The notes under the pieces: generated by a model
Told to the model about the DNA's origin: nothing
Databases searched by the model: none
The model's input: only the letters and a program-made list of their open reading frames with translations
Made by a program: the position numbers and the translations under genes
NCBI GenBank assembly: GCA_016869675.1
Contig: VGDP01000011.1
Location: 1 to 64,000 of the forward strand
Direction of reading: 5' to 3'
Origin: Alphaproteobacteria bacterium
GTDB taxonomy: Bacteria > Pseudomonadota > Alphaproteobacteria > SP197
Length of the DNA stretch: 64,000 nucleotides
In this document: positions 57,233 through 64,000 of the stretch, in pieces
How positions within the stretch are numbered: the first letter of the stretch is position 1
How the letters are laid out: every line of letters begins with the position of its first letter

Positions 57233-59943
57233 ATGGTGAAAAGAAGGGATCCGAGGTTGGCTTCGTCATCACCCCAGTACATCGGCCGCACCTGGCACGC
57301 CATGGATGCGCCGGAGGTTCTCCGCGTGCTCGGGTCGTCGGAAGGAGGCCTTTCGGACGAGGAGGCGGCGGGTCGGCTCGCTGCCCTTGGCGACAATCGC
57401 CTGCCCGAGGCAAGGCGGCGCGGCGCGCTCGTCCGGTTCCTCGTCCAGTTCAACAACCTGCTCATCTATGCCTTGCTGGCTTCCGCGGCCATGTCGCTTG
57501 GTCTGGGCCATGTCTCGGATGCCTGCTTCATCCTGGCCGTGGTCCTGCTGAACGCCGTGATCGGTTTCATCCAGGGGGGCCGTGCCGAGAGGGCCCTCGA
57601 TGCGATTCGGGGGATGGTCGATCCGCGTGCCACCGTATCGCGCGGCGGCCGGCGCCTTGGCATCGCGGCTGATGCGGTCGTCCCCGGCGACATGGTGCTC
57701 ATTAAGGCCGGTGATCGCGTACCCGCCGATCTACGCCTCGTGCACGCCCGAGGACTGCGTGTCGACGAGGCCGCGCTGACCGGCGAATCCGTTCCGGTCG
57801 AGAAGATGACGGAGGCCACCGCCGCAGACACCGCATTAAGCGACCGCAAGTCGATGGCATTCTCGGGCACGCTGGTGGTCGCGGGCCAGGGAAGGGACGT
57901 TGTCGTCGCGTCCGGAGCCCTTACCGAGCTTGGCCGCGTCGGCGCCCTGCTGCGCACGGTCGAAAGCCTCAAGACACCCCTCATTCTTCAGATGGACCGT
58001 CTGGCGCTTCATCTGACCGTGGCGATCCTTGCGGTGTCGGCTCTTTCGTTTGTGTTCGCGGTGACCCTGCGCGGTTACGCGCTCGAGGACGCGTTCATGA
58101 TCGTCGTCGGCTTGGCGGTGGCGGCGATCCCCGAGGGATTGCCGGCGATCCTGACGATTACCCTGGCCATCGGCGTGCGGCGCATGGCCACGCGCCACGC
58201 CATCATCCGCCGTCTGCCCGCGGTCGAGACCCTGGGCGCTGTGTCGGTGATCTGCTCGGACAAGACAGGCACCCTGACGCGCAACGAGATGGCGGCGCGC
58301 GCGCTGGTCAAGGCGGATGGGTCCGCGTTCGTACCCTCGGAGACGGGGAGCGCCACGGGCGCGGGCCCGAGGACTCCCGAGTTCGAGGCGCTGCTACGGA
58401 CGGCCGTTCTGTGCAATGACGCCGAGATCCACGTCGTGAGCGGTGTCGAGCGCATCGAAAGTGATCCCATGGAGGGAGCGCTTGTGCGTCTCGGCCGGCA
58501 ATACGGTGTCGATCCGGTTGGCCTGCGCGCGCGCATGCACCGGCTGGACGAGATTCCCTTCGACGCTGCACATCGTTTCATGGCGACGCTCCATGCGGGG
58601 CTCGGCACCGACGGCGCTCTCGCCCAGATCAAGGGCGCGCCCGAACAGGTGATCGAGATGTGCTCGGGCGAAAGTTCGGCCGAGACCACGCTACCGATCG
58701 AGCGTTCCACATGGCATGGGCGAGCGACATCGCTAGCGTCCGAAGGGTACCGGGTCCTCGCGTTCGCTTCCAAGCGTGTGCCGCGCACTGATCGGCTGAC
58801 GTTCGATGACGTCCGGTCGGGTGAGACTATCGATGGACTGGTCGGGTTCATCGACCCGCCGCGCCCCGAGGGCTTAGATGTGATCGCCGAATGCCGCCGT
58901 GCCGGCGTCGGTGTGGTGATGATCACCGGCGACCACGCCGAGACCGTGCGTGCCATCGCCCGGCAGCTCGGTCTTGGGGACAAGGTTCAGGTTCTTACGG
59001 GTCGGGATGTCGACGCGTTGGATGCAGCGGGCTTGCGGGCGGCGTTGACCGACGCGGCTGTGTTCGCCCGAACGTCGCCCGAGCACGAGCTACGGCTGGT
59101 CGAGACTTTGCAGGCCGACGGTCTGACCGTTGCCATGACGGGCGATGGCGTCAACGATGCACCGGCCCTGAAGCGCGCCGATATCGGCGTCGCCATGGGG
59201 CGCAAGGGCACCGGGGCCGCCAAGGAGGCGTCCGACATGGTGCTCGCCGACGACAATTTCAGTTCCATCGTCGCCGCGGTGCGCGAGGGGCGAACGGTCT
59301 ACGACAACATCAGGAAGGTTGTTGCCTGGACCCTGCCGACGAATGGCGGCGAGGCCCTGGGCATCCTGACGGCACTGGCCTTGGGTTTGGCCTTGCCGGT
59401 GACGCCAATCCAGATTCTGTGGATCAACATGGTGACGGCGGTGACGCTCGGGCTGGCGCTTGCCTTCGAACCGACCGAGCCGGCCGCCATGTCGCGCCCA
59501 CCGCGACGGCGCGACGGCCCGATCCTTGCCGCCATGCTCGTCTGGCGGGTCGCGTTCTCTCCGTGTTGGTCGTCATCTTCACGTTCCTGGTCCACGCCTG
59601 GGCGTTGGGCTACGGCAAGGACGTGGCGTTCGCCCGGACCATGGTTGTCAACGCCATCGCCGTCATGGAGATCGCGTACCTGTTCAGCGTGCGTTACGAA
59701 CATGGGACCTCGCTGACGCTGCGAGGCGTCCGGGGTACGCCGGCCGTTCTCGTGTCGGTCGCCCTGGTCCTGATCGCTCAGGCGGCGTTCACCTACCTGC
59801 CGCCGATGAACGACCTGTTCGAATCGCGTCCCGTGGACGCGCAGGGCGCGCTGGTCGTCCTCGCCGCTGGAGTCGGTCTGCTTCTCGTGGTCGAGACGGA
59901 GAAGGCACTGCGTCGGAAACTGATCGGACGCGGCGCTTCCTAG
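57233..59943 (+). pseudogene. P2A-type cation-transporting ATPase, single-base deletion in the C-terminal membrane domain
   Basis: The frame reads RTWHAMDAPEVLRVLGSSEGGLSDEEA (P2A N-terminus), LTGESVPVEKM (actuator TGES), AAIPEGLPAI (M4 ion site), CSDKTGTLTRNEM (phosphorylated Asp) and MTGDGVNDAPALKRADIGVAMG. In M7, MLVWRVAF at ~59556 shifts frame; the next frame gives [21 protein letters not shown] to TAG 59943. Restored length ~904 aa. Calcium or a broad P2A cation is likely. Without the last four helices transport would fail. Confidence 0.85.
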
Positions 59944-60725
59944 GACCCGGTCCACACCGGCGGGCGCTTGGCGAGAAACGCGTCGATGCCTTCCTCGGCG
60001 TCGCGCGCCATCATATTGCGGACCATGACCTCGCTGGCATAGGCGTAGGCGTCCTCGAGCGACATCTCGGCCTGGCGGTAGAACGCGTCCTTGCCGATCG
60101 CCAGTGTCAGCGGCGACTTGCCGGCGATACGAGCCGCCAGCGTGGTGACCGTGTCATCCAACGCGCCGGGTGCGACCGCGCGGTTGATCAGACCATGGGC
60201 GAGCGCCTGGGCTGCGTCGATCGGCTCGCCGGTCAGCAGCATCGCCATGGCGTGCTTGCGCGGCACCGCGCGGCTGAGCGCGACCATGGGGGTCGAACAG
60301 AACAGGCCGATGTTGACCCCCGGGGTCGCGAAACGGGCGGTCTCGGCGGCCACGGCCAGATCACAGCTCGCCACCAGTTGGCAGCCGGCGGCGGTCGCCA
60401 TGGCGTGGACCTTGGCGATGACCGGCTTGGGCAGGTGCACGATGGTCGTCATCAAGCGGCTGCACACGGCGAACGTCCGCTCGTAGAACGCGCGGCCGGG
60501 GTTGCCGCGCAGCTCCTTCAGGTCATGACCGGCGCAGAAGGCCGGCCCATTGGCGGCGATGACAACGACCCTGACGTTCGGGTCCCGCGCCGCGCCATCC
60601 AGTGCGTCCTTGAGCGCGGCCATCAGATCCAGCGACAGGCTGTTTCGTGCCGGGACCCGGTTGAGGGTCAGGGTGGCGATCCCGTCCCGTGCGTCCGCCA
60701 GCAGGATCGGTTCGTTAGGGGTCAT
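59940..60725 (-). CDS. Enoyl-CoA hydratase/isomerase family protein
   Basis: 261 aa. Crotonase fold with [24 protein letters not shown], oxyanion segments [18 protein letters not shown] and [18 protein letters not shown]. The usual catalytic Glu pair positions read differently (AAGCQL in place of GGGCEL), so it may not be a classic hydratase; human ECHDC3-like proteins share this pattern. 4-bp convergent overlap with the ATPase gene. Confidence 0.88.
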   Translation of the reverse strand: MTPNEPILLADARDGIATLTLNRVPARNSLSLDLMAALKDALDGAARDPNVRVVVIAANGPAFCAGHDLKELRGNPGRAFYERTFAVCSRLMTTIVHLPKPVIAKVHAMATAAGCQLVASCDLAVAAETARFATPGVNIGLFCSTPMVALSRAVPRKHAMAMLLTGEPIDAAQALAHGLINRAVAPGALDDTVTTLAARIAGKSPLTLAIGKDAFYRQAEMSLEDAYAYASEVMVRNMMARDAEEGIDAFLAKRPPVWTGS

Positions 60726-60806
60726 GGTATCCTCCGCTTCGCCGCCAGCATGATGGGGGCTCGCCGGGGCTGCTACAAGCCGGGCTTGTTCTGGAATTCC
60801 AGCCGG

Positions 60807-60834
60807 TTGACAGTCGCCGGGGAATGCGCATACT
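60807..60834 (+). promoter_or_regulatory. Sigma-70-type promoter for rplM-rpsI
   Basis: TTGACA (60807-60812), 16-bp spacer, CATACT (60829-60834). Perfect -35 and a 4/6 -10, about 66 bp before the rplM ATG, in the only intergenic region upstream of the ribosomal operon. The leader of ~60 nt could carry ribosomal-protein autoregulation, but no conserved structure is evident. Confidence 0.6.
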
Positions 60835-60899
60835 GCGCGCCTTCGCCGGCGCCGGAGACAAAGGCGCCGCGCGGTTTTGCGCTTTCATTCGTGAGCATC

Positions 60900-61364
60900 A
60901 TGGGAACCTACACCGCCAAGGCCGCGGACATCGTCAAGAAGTGGTACATCGTGGACGCCCAGGACCTGGTTCTCGGGCGGCTCGCGGCCAGCATCGCGAT
61001 GATCCTGCGCGGCAAGCACAAGACGACCTACACGCCGCACCTGGACTGCGGCGACAACGTGGTCGTCGTCAACGCCGAGAAGGTGCGCGTCACCGGCAAG
61101 AAGCTGGCCGACAAGGTGTTCTACTGGCACACCGGCTACGCGGGCGGCATCAAGGGCCGCACCATGGGCGAGACGCTCGGTGGCAAGTACCCCGAGCGCG
61201 CGATCATCAAGGCGGTCGAGCGCATGGTTCCGCGTGGTCCCCTGGGCCGCCAGCAGATGCGCAACCTGAAGGTGTATGCTGGTCCTGAGCATCCACATGC
61301 TGCCCAACAGCCCGAAACGCTGGACATCGGATCGCGCAACGCCAAGAACAAGAGGGCGCATTGA
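60900..61364 (+). CDS. rplM: 50S ribosomal protein L13
   Basis: 154 aa. Hallmark L13 segments are [63 protein letters not shown] and [24 protein letters not shown]. It assembles early on 23S rRNA. Its stop overlaps the rpsI start (TGATG), the universal rplM-rpsI operon. Confidence 0.98.
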   Translation: MGTYTAKAADIVKKWYIVDAQDLVLGRLAASIAMILRGKHKTTYTPHLDCGDNVVVVNAEKVRVTGKKLADKVFYWHTGYAGGIKGRTMGETLGGKYPERAIIKAVERMVPRGPLGRQQMRNLKVYAGPEHPHAAQQPETLDIGSRNAKNKRAH

Positions 61365-61843
61365 TGGCGACGATCGGCGAGCATTTCACCCTGGTCAAGC
61401 ACACGGGCTCCTCGGCGGCCGAGCCGGCGCTGACGCCCGAACCGAAGCGCGATGCGCGCGGCCGAGCCTACGCGACCGGCCGACGCAAGGACGCCGTGGC
61501 GCGGGTCTGGATCAAGCCGGGCAGCGGTCGGTTCCAGATCAACGGCCGTGACGAGCGCACCTATTTCGCGCGCCCCGTGCTGCGCATGCTGATCAGCCAG
61601 CCGTTCACGGCGGTCAAGCGCGAAGGCCAATACGACGTCATGTGCACCGTGACCGGCGGCGGGCTTTCGGGCCAGGCGGGCGCGGTCCGGCACGGCATCA
61701 GCCGCGCGCTCACTCTGTTCGAGCCGGCGTTGCGCGGCCCGCTCAAGGCCGGCGGCTTCCTGACCCGTGATTCGCGCGCGGTCGAGCGCAAGAAGTACGG
61801 CAAAGCGAAGGCACGCCGCAGCTTCCAGTTCTCGAAGCGCTAG
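61364..61843 (+). CDS. rpsI: 30S ribosomal protein S9
   Basis: 159 aa from ATG 61364. An N-terminal extension of ~35 residues precedes the S9 core [40 protein letters not shown] and the C-terminal [19 protein letters not shown] tail that reaches the P-site tRNA. The extension is common in alphaproteobacterial S9. Confidence 0.98.
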   Translation: MATIGEHFTLVKHTGSSAAEPALTPEPKRDARGRAYATGRRKDAVARVWIKPGSGRFQINGRDERTYFARPVLRMLISQPFTAVKREGQYDVMCTVTGGGLSGQAGAVRHGISRALTLFEPALRGPLKAGGFLTRDSRAVERKKYGKAKARRSFQFSKR

Positions 61844-61903
61844 CGTTCGCGCCGGCGCAACCCGCGCCTGACCCAGCGACAGGCCGGGCAGGAGGGGACC
61901 GCG

Positions 61904-63034
61904 ATGGCGACCACGAACCGACGACTCCGCTGCGCCATCCTCGGCACCAGCGGCTACACGGGCGCCGAGCTGGTGCGCATCCTGGCGCGTCATCCGGGCG
62001 CCGAGATCGCGGTACTGACCGCCGACCGCAGCGCTGGCCAGCCGGTGGAGCGGGTGTTCCCCCATCTCGGCGGGCTCGGCTTGCCCGACATGATTGCCAT
62101 CGAGGACGTCGAGTGGCCCGGCCTCGACATCGACCTGGTGTTCTGCGCCTTGCCCCACGGAACGACGCAGGAAGTGGTCGCCGGGCTGCTCCACCGCACC
62201 GGCCATGACCTGGTCGACGAGATGCTGCGCGAGGACCGCGGCGATCTGGCGTCCGGCGTGCCCGGGGCGGTCAAGGTGATCGATCTTTCGGCGGATTTCC
62301 GGCTGGCCGATGTGGACGCCTACAAGCAGTGGTACGGCCACGAGCATCGCGCGCCCGGTCTGCAGGCCGAGGCGGTCTATGGACTCACCGAGTTGGAACG
62401 CGAGCGCGTCGCCGGCGCGCGACTGGTTGCCAACCCGGGCTGCTACCCCACGGCGGCGGTGCTGCCCCTCGTGCCCCTGATCGAGCGCGGCCTGATCGTC
62501 GCCGACGACATCATCATCGACGCCAAGTCGGGCGTCAGCGGCGCGGGACGCGCGGCGAAGGAGGCCTCGCTGTTCGCCGAGGTGTCCGAGGGCATCCATC
62601 CCTATGGCATCGCCAGTCATCGCCACGCGCCCGAGATCGAACAGACGCTCAGCCGGGCCGCCGGCCGGGCCGTGACCGTGAACTTCACGCCCCATCTCAT
62701 GCCCATGAACCGCGGCATCCTGTCCACGACCTATGTGCGCCTGGACGAGGGACGCGACGCCACGCATCTGCGCGCCACGCTGCTCGAGCGTTACGAGAAC
62801 GAGCCGTTCGTGCGAATCTTTCCCGATGGCCAGGTTCCGGCGACGCGCTTCGTACGCGGCTCCAACGACTGCATCATCAACGTGTTCGACGACCGGATCA
62901 CCGGGCGTGCGATCATCGTGTCGGCGATCGACAACCTGGTGAAGGGCGCGGCGGGACAGGCGGTGCAGAACATGAACGTGATGTATGGCCTGAGCGAGAC
63001 CGCTGGGCTCGGGCACGTTCCCCTGTTCCCATGA
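61904..63034 (+). CDS. argC: N-acetyl-gamma-glutamyl-phosphate reductase
   Basis: 376 aa. NADP fold CAILGTSGYTGAELVRIL, catalytic Cys at about 180 in NPGCYPTA, KSGVSGAGR, and HRHAPEIEQ. Third step of arginine synthesis. Between LPHGTTQEVVAGLL and VKVIDLSADFRL there is an extra ~20-residue stretch (HRTGHDLVDEMLREDRGDLASGVPG) not usual in the family, which accounts for the greater length (most are ~350 aa). A GGAGGG site precedes the ATG. It overlaps the carbonic anhydrase gene (ATGA). Confidence 0.95.
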   Translation: MATTNRRLRCAILGTSGYTGAELVRILARHPGAEIAVLTADRSAGQPVERVFPHLGGLGLPDMIAIEDVEWPGLDIDLVFCALPHGTTQEVVAGLLHRTGHDLVDEMLREDRGDLASGVPGAVKVIDLSADFRLADVDAYKQWYGHEHRAPGLQAEAVYGLTELERERVAGARLVANPGCYPTAAVLPLVPLIERGLIVADDIIIDAKSGVSGAGRAAKEASLFAEVSEGIHPYGIASHRHAPEIEQTLSRAAGRAVTVNFTPHLMPMNRGILSTTYVRLDEGRDATHLRATLLERYENEPFVRIFPDGQVPATRFVRGSNDCIINVFDDRITGRAIIVSAIDNLVKGAAGQAVQNMNVMYGLSETAGLGHVPLFP

Positions 63035-63579
63035 GCCAGGCCATGAAGGGCGTCATCGTAGTTCCGTTCGCAGGACACACGCCCCGCGTGGCGCCGGACG
63101 CCTTCGTGGCGCCGGGCGTCGTCCTGGTCGGCGACGTCGAAATCGCGAGCCAGGCGAATGTCTGGTTCGGCTGCGTGCTGCGCGGCGATGTAGGTCCCAT
63201 CCGCGTGGGTGCCCGCACCAACATCCAGGACCTGACCATGGTCCACGTGGACAGCCGTACCTACCCGACCCTGATCGGTGCCGACGTGACGATCGGCCAC
63301 AAGGTGCTGTTGCACGCCTGCGTGCTCGAGGACGGCTCGTTCGTCGGCATGGGCGCGACCGTGATGGACGGCGCGGTCGTCGAAGGCGGCGCCATGGTCG
63401 CGGCGGGGGCCCTGGTCACACCCAACAAGCGGCTCCGCAAGGGGGAACTTTGGGGCGGTTCACCCGCGCGGCTCTTGCGCGAGCTCCGTCCCGCCGATCT
63501 GGCGAACTTCGGCCGCACGGTCGAGCACTACGCCGAGAAGGGCGCCGACTACGCGCGCATCATCGCCGCCCAGGCGTGA
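63031..63579 (+). CDS. Gamma-carbonic anhydrase family protein
   Basis: 182 aa left-handed beta-helix: hexapeptide repeats from APGVVLVGDVEIASQANVWFGCVLRGDVGPIRVGARTNIQD. Three zinc-ligand histidines occur as MVHVDS and IGHKVLLHAC. The C-terminal helix is ELWGGSPARLLREL. It is a YrdA/PaaY-like trimer. Coupled to argC by an ATGA overlap; CO2 hydration is possible but many members act on CoA thioesters or are uncharacterised. Confidence 0.92.
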   Translation: MSQAMKGVIVVPFAGHTPRVAPDAFVAPGVVLVGDVEIASQANVWFGCVLRGDVGPIRVGARTNIQDLTMVHVDSRTYPTLIGADVTIGHKVLLHACVLEDGSFVGMGATVMDGAVVEGGAMVAAGALVTPNKRLRKGELWGGSPARLLRELRPADLANFGRTVEHYAEKGADYARIIAAQA

Positions 63580-63586
63580 GTCGCCG

Positions 63587-64000
63587 ATGGGTCGGGCTGG
63601 CGCGCACGACCTGCCGGCCCTGTCCGGGTTGCGCGCGGCCGCCGCGACGGCCGTCCTCGCCCTGCACATGGACCAGGCGTTCGCGAGCCTGGATCTCGGC
63701 TGGTTCGCCCGGCCCATCGAGTTGGGATACCTGGGCGTCGATCTCTTCTTCCTGCTCAGCGGCTTCGTCCTGACCCATGTCTATGGGGCCGCTCTGGCAT
63801 GCGTCCGTCCGCGCGCCTACGCCACGTTCCTGGCTATCGCATTGCCCGGCTCTATCCGGTTCACGTTGCCGTGCTCGCCCTCCTTGTCGTCATGGTCGGG
63901 GTGGCACGGGCTGGCGAAATACCGCTCAACAACCCTGAATCGTGGCGGCTTGTCGATCTCGCCTGGAATCTTCTTCTGGTCCACGCCTGGGGTTTCGCCG
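63587..64000 (+). pseudogene. Acyltransferase-3 family (OafA-like) gene, frameshifted and cut by window end
   Basis: ATG 63587. PALSGLRAAAATAVLALHMD and GYLGVDLFFLLSGFVLTHVYG are the first two helices and catalytic-His region of membrane O-acyltransferases (usual H(x)xF). Near 63836 one base is missing: the frame in use ends as nonsense, whereas the adjacent frame gives RIARLYPVHVAVLALLVVMVGVARAG, then NLLLVHAWGFA to the window end. It would acylate exopolysaccharide or lipid-linked sugars. The rest lies outside. Confidence 0.75.

Noticed and set aside
61136-63016. 626-aa open frame antisense to rplM-rpsI-argC
   Set aside because: Same shadow effect; it runs across three conserved genes and has no recognisable motif.

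Overview
This 64 kb window is a high-GC chromosomal segment, most likely from an alphaproteobacterium (Rhodospirillales-like). That placement is an inference from gene content and protein style: PccA/PccB, NADP-malic enzyme MaeB, 1059-aa PutA, DUF1007-NicO, DUF4153, a VWA plus membrane J-protein pair, and GalU-Ugd-Pmm. It reads as a catabolic, heterotrophic region with no phage, plasmid or CRISPR content. Genes are packed tightly, with many ATGA/GTGA overlaps and two overlapping convergent gene pairs. No gene-free stretch exceeds about 180 bp.

Layout. 0-8 kb: end of a universal stress gene, a cytoplasmic molybdopterin reductase, then damaged accessory genes (asparagine-synthase-like, PfkB kinase, BtpA, TauD-like) around intact pccB. 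8-21 kb: pccA, acylphosphatase, D-2-hydroxyacid dehydrogenase, lipB, tRNA-Leu(GAG), maeB, mgtE, then an acyl-CoA operon (isovaleryl-CoA dehydrogenase, thiolase, RidA, DsbA-like isomerase). 21-31 kb: LuxR regulator, EamA transporter, broken CoxL-type gene, metallo-hydrolase, Crp-type regulator, putA, hydratase, stress protein. 31-39 kb: Tat-exported CPICGC protein, DUF1007, NicO transporter; opposite-strand operon of two Fe-alcohol dehydrogenases, Rieske oxygenase and HutD; then an Lpp/L,D-transpeptidase module ending in a strong terminator. 39-46 kb: ethanolamine-type permease (broken), nucleoside hydrolase, GST, hydantoinase, DUF4153. 46-54 kb: VWA-DnaJ pair, sugar-nucleotide operon galU-ugd-pmm, EAL protein, TerC-family protein, CpaF-like and IS3 debris. 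54-64 kb: quinone-oxidoreductase, MetY, CoA-binding protein, P-type ATPase (frameshifted), enoyl-CoA hydratase, rplM-rpsI, argC, gamma-carbonic anhydrase, and an acyltransferase running off the end.

The most striking property is the density of disrupted genes. About 17 loci carry in-frame stops, single-base frameshifts, internal deletions or insertions, while about 40 genes, including the longest, are clean. Several damaged loci carry two or three independent lesions. This looks more like ongoing decay of accessory functions than uniform sequencing error, although homopolymer-associated frameshifts leave error possible for some of them.

Two regulatory observations stand out. Two TGTGA-N6-TCACA palindromes lie upstream of genes, one of them next to a Crp-family gene whose recognition helix has the E. 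coli CRP-like RETVxR pattern. A perfect 20-bp tandem repeat lies just upstream of the LuxR-type gene. A ~122-bp AT-rich, inverted-repeat-containing insertion splits the TauD-like gene.
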